From contig NZ_MAXF01000136.1 of the NCBI RefSeq assembly GCF_001704635.1, positions 62,001-126,000 on the forward strand: 64,000 nt of DNA, written 5' to 3'. Both the position numbers and the translations under genes were made by a program. The notes under the pieces were generated by a model that made no database searches, was not told where the DNA came from, and saw only the letters and a program-made list of their open reading frames with translations. This document shows positions 23,370 through 31,770 of this stretch, in pieces. The stretch comes from Streptomyces sparsogenes (GTDB lineage: Bacteria; Actinomycetota; Actinomycetes; Streptomycetales; Streptomycetaceae). Each line of letters opens with the position of its first letter. The first letter of the stretch is position 1.

Positions 23370-23552
23370 ATGGAGCCCACTGACTGGACCATCGACCTCG
23401 TCAACGGTGAAGCCGTCAAGCGCAGCGACTTCGTCGGCGCTGATGTTCAGCTTCACGTCCTCGACTACGGCGTGATGGTGCGGACCCTCTACCCGACCCG
23501 CGAGACCACGTACCCCTGGCACACGATCGTCAAGCTCAGCACCAAGGGCTGA
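23370..23552 (+). CDS. Small hypothetical protein
   Basis: 60 aa from ATG with GGAAGGA; an upstream in-frame ATG has no RBS. Beta-rich (VQLHVLDYGVMVRTLYPTRETTYPWHTIVKL). Confidence 0.5.
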   Translation: MEPTDWTIDLVNGEAVKRSDFVGADVQLHVLDYGVMVRTLYPTRETTYPWHTIVKLSTKG

Positions 23553-23554
23553 CC

Positions 23555-23767
23555 GTGCTCCTCGTCTTCTGCTCCGTCGGCATCGTCGCCTGCCTCGCCT
23601 GCATGTACCTCATCCAGCGGCTCCACCTGGCCCACCGCACGACCGTTTTCACCTGCCCGGTCAAGGACTGCGGCGTCTCGATCGTGGCTCGCGGCAGCAG
23701 CGAGGCGGAGCTGGGCCGGCTCCGCGATCTGGCCGGCGACCACAGCAAGCACGGGCCTCGCGCCTGA
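23555..23767 (+). CDS. Small membrane protein, Spd-like
   Basis: 70 aa from GTG 2 bases after the previous stop. One N-terminal membrane helix (VFCSVGIVACLACMYLIQ), then TCPVKDCGV and a C-terminal H...H, a possible zinc site on the inside. Placement among tra genes suggests a spread or transfer-membrane role (inferred). Confidence 0.5.
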   Translation: MLLVFCSVGIVACLACMYLIQRLHLAHRTTVFTCPVKDCGVSIVARGSSEAELGRLRDLAGDHSKHGPRA

Positions 23768-23798
23768 CCGCCCTTACTCAATCGACGAAAGGACTGAC

Positions 23799-24023
23799 AT
23801 GTCTCTCTGTTCCGCGGCAGCCGCCGACGATACCGCCCCGTGCAAGGGCTCCCGGACTGCCGTGATCGTGGGCCTGGCCGACGACCCGGGGTCGCAGGTG
23901 ACCGGCTGCGAGTTCCATGCGGCTCGCCGGCTGGCGTTCTGGCGGGACGGCTACGTGATGTCCCGCGACGCTGCGGTCCGGCGCCGGGTGCTGGACGCCG
24001 CCGAGCGGCTCCGCGCCGCCTGA
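23799..24023 (+). CDS. Small hypothetical protein
   Basis: 74 aa from ATG after GAAAGGA. Three cysteines and a C-terminal basic helix. Common in Streptomyces transfer clusters; no function known. Confidence 0.5.
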   Translation: MSLCSAAAADDTAPCKGSRTAVIVGLADDPGSQVTGCEFHAARRLAFWRDGYVMSRDAAVRRRVLDAAERLRAA

Positions 24024-24096
24024 CGGCTGCCCGATCCGCCCGTCTCGCACGGGTGGTGAGGGGAGCCGGGACAGGCCCGGACAGGAAGGAGCACCA

Positions 24097-24309
24097 GTGT
24101 TCGGCAAGCGGAGAGCGGAGAGCGACCCCGAGAACAGCCTCGACAAGGCTCTGCGGACCCACAGCCAGGCGACCCGGGAGCAGAGGACCGCAGAGGTCAA
24201 CGATCGGCGCCGGCGGCAGGGCCTCACACCAATGCACTGCGGGGCCGAGGCGTCCTTGAACAAGTACGGCGACTGGGAGTGCACCCGCTGCGGGGACGTC
24301 TTCGCCTGA
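24097..24309 (+). CDS. Small zinc-ribbon-like protein
   Basis: 70 aa from GTG after GGAAGGAG. Basic N-terminal half; C-terminal HCGAEASLNKYGDWECTRCG has cysteines at the right spacing for a zinc site. Often annotated mobile-element transfer protein in similar clusters; no direct evidence here. Confidence 0.55.
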   Translation: MFGKRRAESDPENSLDKALRTHSQATREQRTAEVNDRRRRQGLTPMHCGAEASLNKYGDWECTRCGDVFA

Positions 24310-24402
24310 CCGCCTGACCGCTGCCCGATCCGCCGGTCTCGTACCGGCGGTGAGGGGAGCCCGTCAGACAGACAGGCCGACTCGAATCGAAAGGGAACCT
24401 AC

Positions 24403-24678
24403 ATGGACGTACTGTACAAGCACCTCATGCGCAGCCAGGTCGTCTTCAATGGGCAGGACATCCTGCGCTGCCCCAACTGCCGCCGAGACAAGGGCCTGAC
24501 CATCTATGGCTACCTCGGCAAGAAGCCGCGTGTGACGTGCCCGTGTGGCCACGACTTCAAGGCGCCGGCACCGTTCGACCAGCCGTGGCTGCTGGAGCAG
24601 CTCAACAGCGCCGCTGCCCCCCGGCGCGAGACCCAGTGGTCTGTCGGGCCGTCCCCCCGCCCGAGTCAGTTCGACTGA
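24403..24678 (+). CDS. Small zinc-ribbon protein
   Basis: 91 aa from ATG. CPNC (near 22) and CPCG (near 46) make a four-cysteine ribbon. Proline-rich tail. Nucleic-acid binding is plausible. Confidence 0.55.
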   Translation: MDVLYKHLMRSQVVFNGQDILRCPNCRRDKGLTIYGYLGKKPRVTCPCGHDFKAPAPFDQPWLLEQLNSAAAPRRETQWSVGPSPRPSQFD

Positions 24679-24776
24679 CCTGCGCCTGACGGCAGCCCAT
24701 CCCGCCCGACCTTGCACTCCGGGCGGTGGTGGAGAGCCCGTCAGACACCCCACCACCCATCGACCTGGAGTACCTC

Positions 24777-24971
24777 ATGCCCCGGTTCAGTCCCAAGGCC
24801 CGGCATCATGCCGACCAGGCCGTGGCCGCGATCGACGCTGGCGACCACGACGGCGCCATCGCCCACATGCGGGAGATCGTCGAGAACGGCACCCACGACG
24901 ACCGGCGAGCCTTTACCGACGTTGTGTTCGACGCCGCCCGCCTGCTGAAGAACGCGGACGGTGCGCCGTGA
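24777..24971 (+). CDS. Small hypothetical protein
   Basis: 64 aa from ATG after CTGGAG. Helical (KARHHADQAVAAIDAGDHDGAIAHMREIV), TPR-like in character. Overlaps the next gene by 4 bases. Confidence 0.5.
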   Translation: MPRFSPKARHHADQAVAAIDAGDHDGAIAHMREIVENGTHDDRRAFTDVVFDAARLLKNADGAP

Positions 24972-25186
24972 TCGTGTTCCTCGCGGGGCTCGCCCGTCTC
25001 CGGATCGCCCTGATGATCGCCGGACTGAGCTGGCTGTTCGGCATCGTCCCGCCCGTGGGGATGCGGATCCTGCTCGGCGTCCTCGTGCTCGCCGCTCTCG
25101 TCCTCGACGGGCTGATCGACGAGGACAAGATCAGCCGCCACTACGTGCGCACCAAGACCCCCGACGAGTACAAGACCACCGCCTAA
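24968..25186 (+). CDS. Small membrane protein, SpdB-like
   Basis: 72 aa from GTG in a GTGA overlap. Two hydrophobic segments (IVFLAGLARLRIALMIAGLSWLFGIV and MRILLGVLVLAALVL), then a charged cytosolic tail. It immediately precedes the SpdA-like and TraB-like genes; a spread function in mycelial transfer is likely from context. Confidence 0.6.
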   Translation: MIVFLAGLARLRIALMIAGLSWLFGIVPPVGMRILLGVLVLAALVLDGLIDEDKISRHYVRTKTPDEYKTTA

Positions 25187-25224
25187 CCACCCCCCCCGAC
25201 ACCCCCACAGAAAGGACCAGCCCG

Positions 25225-26397
25225 ATGAGCAGCTGGAGCGAGGAGCGCAGGCGCAATCTGGCTGCCGAAGCCGAGCAGCGCCGGAAGAACGAGGACGCCG
25301 CCGCCGAACGCCGCCGCAAGGACAAGGCGGCCGAGGACAAGCGCCGCCGCGAAGAGCGCCGGGCCAACCGCGAAGAGCAGCGCGCCGAGAAGGCGCAGCA
25401 GCGGCGCGACCGTGCCGCCCGACGACAAGCCCGCGCCGCCCGCCGGGAGAAGACCCTCACCCCCGGCAACGTGTACCGCAAGGGCACCCTCGCCCTCGTG
25501 CTCGCCTCCGCCGCGGCATCACTGCCCGCGCAGGTCATGCACTTCGTCGGGATCAGCATCATGCTGCTGCCGATCCCCTTCGCCCTCGAAGGCGCCGCCT
25601 GGGTGATGAACGCCGGTGTCGCCTACGCCGACGACCGGAAGCTGCCCGGCTGGGTGCGGTGGCTGATGCGCGGTCTTGCGATGTCCGCCGCCGGATACGC
25701 CGCCAACATCAACCTGAAGTACGGTCTCAGTCTCGAAGGCCACGGACTCGACCCAGCGGACGCCGCCGCCGTCGGCTGGGGCCTCGCCGCGGTCACGATG
25801 CTTGGCCCACTGTTCTTCGAAGTCCGCCAGTGGGTCCTCACTCTCACCGCCGCCGTCACCGATCCGAAGAAGCGGGCCGAGGAGAAGGCGCGCGCCAAGC
25901 ATGAGCGGCAGCGGTACAGCGACCACAAGGACGTCGTGAAGCTGGCCCGGAAGCTGGTGTCCGCCGCACCCTACGGCGCGCTCGCGTTCGAGGACGCGTT
26001 CGCCTCCGCCTGGGAGATCAAGTACGGCACGAAGACGCCCGGCATGACCCCGGCCCTGCACGGAGAGAAGCTCGCCTCCAGCAAGGCCCTCGTCGACGCC
26101 ATGGATGCCGCGAACGGCTCCCCGGTGAGCACGCGAGGCAGGCTCCTGGAACTGCTCCACCCGGCCCCTGTGAGCCGCTTCCTGAAGCCTGGATCTTCGC
26201 AGGTGGCGTCCCAAATCCCCCCGGGTTCTGAGCGGCCCTCTGGCGGGCCGCAGAAGGCGCCGAAGAAGCGGTCTGGCCAGAAGCCTGTTCCCCCGGTTCG
26301 CCGCAAGGGTGACACCGCTCCTTACCACCCGGCCGCACGGGTTGCCGCGGCCGACACCGCCCGCAAGCACCTTGTCGTCAACGGCTACCACCACTGA
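25225..26397 (+). CDS. DUF2637-like SpdA membrane protein
   Basis: 390 aa from ATG after AAAGGA. Residues 1-80 are a very charged Arg/Glu/Lys coiled helix. Residues 85-230 contain four hydrophobic segments (LALVLASAAASLPAQVMHFVGISIMLLPIPF, ALEGAAWVM, LAMSAAGYAANINL, GWGLAAVTMLGPLFFEV), the DUF2637 pattern. The cytosolic C-terminus is Pro/Lys-rich. In Streptomyces elements such genes sit beside traB/traSA and act in plasmid spread. Ends 15 bases before the translocase. Confidence 0.7.
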   Translation: MSSWSEERRRNLAAEAEQRRKNEDAAAERRRKDKAAEDKRRREERRANREEQRAEKAQQRRDRAARRQARAARREKTLTPGNVYRKGTLALVLASAAASLPAQVMHFVGISIMLLPIPFALEGAAWVMNAGVAYADDRKLPGWVRWLMRGLAMSAAGYAANINLKYGLSLEGHGLDPADAAAVGWGLAAVTMLGPLFFEVRQWVLTLTAAVTDPKKRAEEKARAKHERQRYSDHKDVVKLARKLVSAAPYGALAFEDAFASAWEIKYGTKTPGMTPALHGEKLASSKALVDAMDAANGSPVSTRGRLLELLHPAPVSRFLKPGSSQVASQIPPGSERPSGGPQKAPKKRSGQKPVPPVRRKGDTAPYHPAARVAAADTARKHLVVNGYHH

Positions 26398-26412
26398 TCG
26401 GGAGACGCCGCC

Positions 26413-28455
26413 ATGACTACCGCACCGCACCCCATCCGCCAGCCCAACCTGAGCCTCGTCAAGGAGCCGGCCGAGGCTTCCCCGGCCGTCGAGGGGACCG
26501 TCGTCAAGCACCAGGGCGAGATCGTCCGGCCCGCGTGGATCGAGTCCGCGGCAGCCCGCATCGAGCGCGCCAAGGATCACGCGATCGACAACAAGCTGTA
26601 CGTCGGCTGGTCCGTGCGCGGCTACAAGAACCTCGCCTCCCGGTGGCTCGACGTGTGGCGCGACGACTACCCGCAGATGATCGCCACCGCCAAGGCCGAG
26701 CGGAAGGACGCCAAGGGCGACAGCGGCGCCGAGAAGGCCGCACACAAGGCAGTCAAGAACCTGCGTGCCGAGTCCCGCGAGCACAAGCTGTGGCACGCCG
26801 CCAAAACCGGCGGATGGACCGTCGCAGCCGCGGCCGGTACCGCCGCAGGCGTGATGGTCGGCGGCACCCTGGTCGAGGCATGCATGGCGGTCGGCGCCTA
26901 CGCCGTCGGCGTCTGGCACGGACGGCCCAGCCCCGGCGAGGCTCCGCTGCAGCTGACAGCAGTCGAGGGCCAGCCGGCCCTCACCGAGGAGCGGCTGGCC
27001 GAGGCCATCAACAGCATCGGCTTCCGCGGCGCCATTCGGGTCCTGTCCGCATCGCCGTGGGGCGCGGATCGCACCGCCACCGTCGTGTTCGACCTGCCGC
27101 CCGCTGTGACCGTGACCGCGCTGAAGAAGCGGGAGGAGGCGCTGGCCGCGTTCCTTGGCCTCGACTCGTCGATGATCGACATCACGAAGGCGGGCGCCGC
27201 CGGGCGGGCATCGCTGTGGATGACCGACCGGGACCCGTTCGAGGCGCCGCGTCCGTCACCCCTGATGGACATGCGCGGGGGGCTCGATGCCTTCAAGGTC
27301 GGGGTGCCAGTCGCGTTCAACAAGCGCGGCATCACGATCAACTTGGCCATCAACAACTGCTCGTTCGTCATCGCAGGCATGACCCGCTCCGGTAAGGGCG
27401 TCGGCGCCGCCAACCTCGTCGCTGGGGCCGCGATGGACGTGCGGATCAACCTGCGGATCGTGGCCGGGAAGACCAACGGTGAGTGGGACGCCGGTGCGAA
27501 GGCCGGGGTCGTCGCAACATACTTCAAGCCCAACCCGCAGCGGCTCCTGAACCTCCTTGAGGCCCTGATCGCCGACATGAACCGCCGCAACAAGATCCTC
27601 GGCGAGATCGGCAAGTCGAAGCTGACAGTGGAGACCATCAACCGTCTCGGCGGCATCGAAGTGCTGGTCATTGACGAGCTGGCCACATTCACCCGCCCCG
27701 GTCTGCCGCTGCGGGACGAGATTCTCGAAGCCCTGATCAAACTGTCCGCTGTAGCGGCCGGCGCCGGGATCCTGATGGTGCTGATCACCCAGTACCCGGA
27801 GGTCGACGTCATTCCCCAGGGCCTGGCGATGAACTGCGGTGCCAGGTGGGCCATGCGCGTCGACAACGCGACCCAGTCCAACGCCATTCTCGGCGGCAGC
27901 GCCAGCGGCAGCGGCAGGGACGCGTCCAAGTTCGACCCGCCGATGCCGGGCCTGGGCTGGCTGGTCAATCCGTTCGCGGGGGTCACCGACAAGGCGCGCA
28001 GCTTCGACCTTGACGAGGACGAGCGGGGCGAGGTCACCGAGCTGATGCAGCGCGCGGCCCAGCTCCGCGAGGCCGCCGGCCGTCTGGTGGGTCAGTGGGA
28101 GGACCCGATCGAGCGGGCCCTGATCAACGCCACCGGCCTGTCCTCCGCGGCTGGCGGGCCGAAGCGTAACGGCGAGCCGGGCCTGGAGGTGCTGCACATG
28201 ACCCCGGAGCAGAAGCTCCAGCTCGATGCGGCACTCGGCGCGCTGGAGGCCATGGACCGGCTGGGTCGGGACGCGGCTCAGTTGGATGAGATGGCTGAGC
28301 TGATCGGCGACATGACGGGGGAGCGGCTCGGCGAGCTGCTTCGGGCGGCCGGGGCGGGCGGCACGATCAAGGTCACGATCCCGGGTCGGGGCCGTGTCAA
28401 CGGCTACCGGCGGGAGGACATCGCCGGCGCCGTGAGGTACCTCCAGGGCGACTGA
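26413..28455 (+). CDS. TraB/FtsK-SpoIIIE-type DNA translocase
   Basis: 680 aa from ATG. The N-terminus is charged with a short hydrophobic pair near 135-170. The motor domain has Walker A GMTRSGKG (322-329), KTNGEWD, Walker B IEVLVIDEL, and ITQYPEVDVIP. The C-terminal 60 residues form a winged helix like FtsK-gamma (MAELIGDMTGERLGELLRAAGAGG...VNGYRREDIAGAVRYL). Streptomyces TraB/TraSA proteins of this type move double-stranded DNA between hyphae on their own. Length and neighbours (Spd-like genes, GntR regulator, repeat cluster) fit a conjugation motor better than a chromosome-segregation FtsK. Confidence 0.85.
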   Translation: MTTAPHPIRQPNLSLVKEPAEASPAVEGTVVKHQGEIVRPAWIESAAARIERAKDHAIDNKLYVGWSVRGYKNLASRWLDVWRDDYPQMIATAKAERKDAKGDSGAEKAAHKAVKNLRAESREHKLWHAAKTGGWTVAAAAGTAAGVMVGGTLVEACMAVGAYAVGVWHGRPSPGEAPLQLTAVEGQPALTEERLAEAINSIGFRGAIRVLSASPWGADRTATVVFDLPPAVTVTALKKREEALAAFLGLDSSMIDITKAGAAGRASLWMTDRDPFEAPRPSPLMDMRGGLDAFKVGVPVAFNKRGITINLAINNCSFVIAGMTRSGKGVGAANLVAGAAMDVRINLRIVAGKTNGEWDAGAKAGVVATYFKPNPQRLLNLLEALIADMNRRNKILGEIGKSKLTVETINRLGGIEVLVIDELATFTRPGLPLRDEILEALIKLSAVAAGAGILMVLITQYPEVDVIPQGLAMNCGARWAMRVDNATQSNAILGGSASGSGRDASKFDPPMPGLGWLVNPFAGVTDKARSFDLDEDERGEVTELMQRAAQLREAAGRLVGQWEDPIERALINATGLSSAAGGPKRNGEPGLEVLHMTPEQKLQLDAALGALEAMDRLGRDAAQLDEMAELIGDMTGERLGELLRAAGAGGTIKVTIPGRGRVNGYRREDIAGAVRYLQGD

Positions 28456-28460
28456 TAGTG

Positions 28461-28601
28461 CCCGGACACCCCCGGACACTGCCCTAGTTCATCCCGATAT
28501 ATCCCCCGGTCAGAGGCCGGACACGGGGCGGACAGCACCCGGACGCGACCCGGGTCACGTCCACCCCCTGTCCGGGGGCTGTCCACGCTCCCGACCGGGG
28601 G
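28461..28601. repeat. CCCGGACA repeat cluster, candidate clt transfer site
   Basis: CCCGGACA occurs at 28461-28468 and 28471-28478, and inverted at 28569-28576. One- or two-base variants are at 28516-28523 (GCCGGACA), 28527-28534 (GGCGGACA), 28538-28545 (CCCGGACG) and about 28595-28603. A GATATAT stretch sits between copies at about 28496-28502. It lies just after the translocase gene. TraB proteins of Streptomyces plasmids bind short direct repeats (TRS) in the clt locus near traB through their winged helix; function here is inferred. Confidence 0.55.
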
Positions 28602-28639
28602 ACAAACTACCGCAAACGGCTCACTTGAAGGAGATCAAC

Positions 28640-29044
28640 ATGCCCACCGTCTACCGCAACAACCGCCGCGACATGAAAGCAATCCAGCGTGTCCCCACGG
28701 GCACCACCCTGTACGTGATCGAGGAAGTGTCCCGACGCGTCGCCCCCTACGAGGACCCCCGGCTCTGCGCCCGCTACGAGGTCACCCACACGCACCCGCT
28801 CCTGGGCGGGGCCATGGTCGGCTCCAAGAGCGTGGAACAGCTGCTGGCCGAGCACGGCACCGTCTACACCTCCCAGCCCAAGGGGGTTCGCGGCATGTGG
28901 GAGCCCAGCCCGCAGGTCGCCGGGCCGCTCGGGAACGACACCGAGCGGTACTTGGACGAGACCGAGATCCGCGGGCTGGCGAAGCAGGTCCGAGACGCCA
29001 ACGACGACCGCCGCAAGGCCAAGCGGCGCGGCCGGTGGATCTGA
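28640..29044 (+). CDS. Hypothetical protein
   Basis: 134 aa from ATG with AAGGAG (a TTG at 28625 is also in frame). N-terminal beta region, then helices with a basic C-terminal tail (DDRRKAKRRGRW). No family recognised. Confidence 0.55.
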   Translation: MPTVYRNNRRDMKAIQRVPTGTTLYVIEEVSRRVAPYEDPRLCARYEVTHTHPLLGGAMVGSKSVEQLLAEHGTVYTSQPKGVRGMWEPSPQVAGPLGNDTERYLDETEIRGLAKQVRDANDDRRKAKRRGRWI

Positions 29045-29205
29045 TGGCCGCGACCACCGGCCGGGAGCAGCTGCTCGCCGAGGCGCGCCGCACCTGGGCG
29101 GCATACGAGGCCAGCGGCACCGACGAGGACTACGTCGCCGCCCGCGCCGCCACAACAGACGCCCGCAAGGCCGGGATCACCCTTGAGGAGATCCGCGATC
29201 AATAG
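29044..29205 (+). CDS. Small helical protein
   Basis: 53 aa from ATG in a TGATG overlap. One helical hairpin (LLAEARRTWAAYEASGTDEDYVAARAATTDARKAG). Translationally coupled. Confidence 0.5.
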   Translation: MAATTGREQLLAEARRTWAAYEASGTDEDYVAARAATTDARKAGITLEEIRDQ

Positions 29206-29304
29206 CGGACCGGGCACCACCGAGCATCCCCGACGCGGGCCGCCCACTCTTCGCCCCGCCCAATCCCCGTCGTCATCACCGATCAATCCCAAAGGAGCAC
29301 AGCC

Positions 29305-29499
29305 GTGAAGAAAAAGATCACCGCCACGACCGAGAACCGGGTCGGAGTAGCTGTCCGCGTCTTCGAGCGGAGGGATAGCAATGGCTACCTCCTCAGCGAC
29401 GGGTGGGAATGCGGCGGATGCGACGAGGGTGGCAGCAGCTACAGGGCGCGCGAAGAGGCCCAGAAGCACGCGAAGACCTGCTCGTTCAGTAAGCCGTAG
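29305..29499 (+). CDS. Small putative zinc-binding protein
   Basis: 64 aa from GTG after AAAGGAG. CGGCD and a later H-A-K-T-C form a C-C-H-C set like a C2H2-style finger. Lysine-rich N-terminus. Confidence 0.5.
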   Translation: MKKKITATTENRVGVAVRVFERRDSNGYLLSDGWECGGCDEGGSSYRAREEAQKHAKTCSFSKP

Positions 29500-29535
29500 C
29501 CCCCTGACGCAGCCGGCATCGACGAAGGAGACCCA

Positions 29536-29727
29536 ATGCCCGATCTAGAGATCACGCACCAGTCCGTGCGCGACTACATCGCCGCGAAGAAGCGCGGCGA
29601 CGAGAAGACCAGCGGTCGCATCAAGGACGAGGTCATTGCCCGCTTCGAGACCCGCATCACCGACGGCACCGAGCTCGTGGAGCTGGGGCGAGCCATCGAA
29701 CGCTTCCACCTCGGCGAAGACCTGTAG
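29536..29727 (+). CDS. Small helical protein
   Basis: 63 aa from ATG after GAAGGAG. Highly charged helices. No domain recognised. Confidence 0.5.
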   Translation: MPDLEITHQSVRDYIAAKKRGDEKTSGRIKDEVIARFETRITDGTELVELGRAIERFHLGEDL

Positions 29728-29732
29728 CTCAG

Positions 29733-29773
29733 CCGGGGCGCCCCGCATCGCCTGGACAGCACCGGGGCGCCCC
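29733..29773. repeat. Short direct repeat
   Basis: CCGGGGCGCCCC at 29733-29744 and again at 29762-29773. Each unit contains the palindrome GGGGCGCCCC, so the two copies could also pair as one hairpin. Confidence 0.45.
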
Positions 29774-29813
29774 ACCCCTCCCCGTCACCACGAAGGCCGT
29801 AGGAGGCCACTAG

Positions 29814-30428
29814 ATGACCACAGCCATGCCCGATGCGGCAAGCCTGGATCAGGCCGCCGCCCGCATGTACAAAACCCGGCCCCTCACTCCCGCCGACCGC
29901 CGGGCATTCGACGCCATCGCCGCCGACTACCAGCGCACCGCCCCCGCCGCGCCGGCCTCGCGGAAACTGCTGACGAAGACGGTGGACGAGCTCGTCGAGG
30001 AGGCCCTCGGCGGCATCAACCCGCACGGAACCCGGCCCCCGATCGATGTCCGTCTCCCCGGCCGGCTCGCCGCGGTCCTGCCGGACTGGGCGCACCGTGG
30101 GCGGCGCCGGGACTGCACCCACCCGCCGTCCACCCAGCTGTACGTGGCCGCGGCGATCCTGCGCGAGTGGGGCTGGCAGGCGAAGCCGCACAAGCTACGG
30201 AACAAGCGCGGGCAGCGCTGCATCTGCGGGGCGCTCGTCACCACCGTCGCCCTGGGCGTCGGCACCATGTCCGGCGCCGAAACCGCCGCCTGGCACGTCC
30301 TCGGCGTGCTGCGCGACCAGGGATGGACCCGGCTGATCGGGGACTGGAACAGGCAGTGCGGCAGCCCCGAGAAGGCCATCGACGTCACCCTCACCGCCTA
30401 CCACCGCGCCGTCAGCGCAGGCCAGTAA
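29814..30428 (+). CDS. Hypothetical protein, DUF6197-like
   Basis: 204 aa from ATG. The C-terminal half (LYVAAAILREWGWQAK...RCICGALVTTVAL...AAWHVLGVLRDQGW...EKAIDVTLTAYHRA) has the order of the DUF6197 pattern (helix, C-x-x-G-A-L, helix, helix). N-terminus disordered. Role unknown. Confidence 0.5.
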   Translation: MTTAMPDAASLDQAAARMYKTRPLTPADRRAFDAIAADYQRTAPAAPASRKLLTKTVDELVEEALGGINPHGTRPPIDVRLPGRLAAVLPDWAHRGRRRDCTHPPSTQLYVAAAILREWGWQAKPHKLRNKRGQRCICGALVTTVALGVGTMSGAETAAWHVLGVLRDQGWTRLIGDWNRQCGSPEKAIDVTLTAYHRAVSAGQ

Positions 30429-30444
30429 ACCGAAGGGAACCCCC

Positions 30445-30750
30445 ATGGGTTGGAGTACCAGTCACGACACCGCCTACCGGTCCGCCGACTCTGTCTCGGA
30501 GGTAGGCAGGCACGTTGCGAACGTGCTCTCCGCCAGGGACTGGCGGGCCGTACACAAGCTGTTCAAACTCGCCAACCGTGCTGACGGGCCGTTCACGATC
30601 TCCTCCCGCGACGCTGGGCGAATGGCGGCAGCCCTCGGCAAGGCGGCCGGTCACTCGCTGATGCCGGTTGCCTGGCGTGGTGAGGTTTCGGCGCTGGCCG
30701 ACGCCGCGCAGTGTGCGGCTACCGCCCGCCAGCCGTGGGAGTGGAGCTGA
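30445..30750 (+). CDS. Hypothetical protein
   Basis: 101 aa from ATG. Helical with DAGRMAAALGKAAGHSLMP...EVSALADAAQCAATARQPWEW; resembles other small Streptomyces element proteins. Overlaps the next start by one base. Confidence 0.5.
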   Translation: MGWSTSHDTAYRSADSVSEVGRHVANVLSARDWRAVHKLFKLANRADGPFTISSRDAGRMAAALGKAAGHSLMPVAWRGEVSALADAAQCAATARQPWEWS

Positions 30751-31307
30751 TGAGCAACCCGTGGAAAAGCGCCCGCTCGGTGGCCGACCTGGGCAACCTG
30801 ATGGCCGACTGGCTGGAGGGCCGGATCCCGACACGGCCGGGGTACTGCGACACACAGCCGGACGAGGAGACCAACCATCTCATCCCCGTGCTCGCACCCG
30901 CATGCCGGGCCGGGCTCGTCACCACGAACTCACAGCCCGGCCACCCGCCGGTGCGTGGCTACGACGGGCGCACGTGGCGGCAGCGGGCATTCGTCGAGGG
31001 CTGGATCGCCGACGGCGCACTCCTCGCCCGGATCCGTGCCGCAGCGAAGCGCGCTGGGATGACCGTGGTAGCGCACGGCCCCAGCAGCCGTGGCGGCGAC
31101 TGGATCCCTCTCACCGACGCCGACGACGAGATTCAGATGGCGGCGGGCGACTACCCCGGCCACCGCCGAATGATCAACACCGAGTGGCGTGGCATCGGAC
31201 GCCATGCCACCAACGAACTCTGCCACGCCACCCATATCGATCTCATCGATCCGGTGTGGGGCCGTGACGACCGGCTGTGGCCCGCACTCGCCAACGTCAT
31301 CCGCTGA
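30750..31307 (+). CDS. DUF6919 domain protein
   Basis: 185 aa from ATG (TGATG overlap). W-K-S-A-R-S-V-A-D-L-G-N-L-M-A-D-W-L-E-G...P-G-Y at the start, then AGLVTTNSQPGH and YDGRTWRQRAFVEG, match the DUF6919 pattern. Common in Streptomyces genomes and their elements. Biochemical role unknown. Confidence 0.7.
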   Translation: MSNPWKSARSVADLGNLMADWLEGRIPTRPGYCDTQPDEETNHLIPVLAPACRAGLVTTNSQPGHPPVRGYDGRTWRQRAFVEGWIADGALLARIRAAAKRAGMTVVAHGPSSRGGDWIPLTDADDEIQMAAGDYPGHRRMINTEWRGIGRHATNELCHATHIDLIDPVWGRDDRLWPALANVIR

Positions 31308-31324
31308 CATCTCCAAGGAGAGCT

Positions 31325-31519
31325 ATGCCCCGCTACACCGTGAAAGCGGAAATCACCCGCCCCCTGGGGCTACCGAACAAGACGGTCGCCATCCAGGTCG
31401 ACGTGGACACCACCGACCCCCTCGACGACCGGATCATGCAGGCGGCCTCAAAGAAGGCCACCGCCAAGTACGGCTGCGCCCGGCTCGTGTCGATGACCGG
31501 ACCCAGCGTCAGGTGCTGA
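31325..31519 (+). CDS. Small hypothetical protein
   Basis: 64 aa from ATG after AAGGAGAG. Beta strand (RYTVKAEITRPL), a V-A-I-Q-V-D-V strand, then a helix. No family recognised. Confidence 0.5.
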   Translation: MPRYTVKAEITRPLGLPNKTVAIQVDVDTTDPLDDRIMQAASKKATAKYGCARLVSMTGPSVRC

Positions 31520-31554
31520 CAGCACACCGCCACCTATCCCGGAAGGACACGCCC

Positions 31555-31755
31555 GTGAACAAGCGACTTGCCGCCGCTCTCCGCCGTGACGACGCCCGCG
31601 AGGCCGCCGGGATGCACGCGGACGAGCGGGAGACCTGCCACACCCACCAGTGCTGGGCCACCGAATGCGAAGACCGGCACCAGCGCCCGACCGCCGGACG
31701 GCTGCTCGCCGAAGCCCGCGAACTTGACCGCATCCGTTACAACGCCCGCAAGTAG
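31555..31755 (+). CDS. Small His/Cys protein
   Basis: 66 aa from GTG after GGAAGGA. C-H-T-H-Q-C-W...C-E-D-R-H could chelate zinc. Basic helices at both ends. Confidence 0.5.
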   Translation: MNKRLAAALRRDDAREAAGMHADERETCHTHQCWATECEDRHQRPTAGRLLAEARELDRIRYNARK

Positions 31756-31770
31756 TAGAGGAGAACCCCG

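Larger units (their letters stand above)
24021..24746 (+). repeat. Three-copy intergenic hairpin repeat
   Basis: Copies begin at about 24021, 24315 and 24688, each directly after a stop codon and before the next small gene. Shared parts are TGACxGCxGCCC, a hairpin and GGGGAGCC or GAGCCCGTCAGACA. Hairpin arms: 24036-24043/24049-24056 (8 bp, one G-U), 24330-24337/24343-24350 (8 bp, perfect), 24702-24708/24720-24726 (7 bp). The stems differ in sequence but keep pairing. This range also contains the coding genes between the copies. Confidence 0.55.

Noticed and set aside
26413-28455. Host chromosomal FtsK
   Set aside because: At 680 aa with only a short hydrophobic pair, no four-helix membrane domain, and Spd-like and GntR neighbours, it fits a TraB/TraSA-type transfer motor instead.
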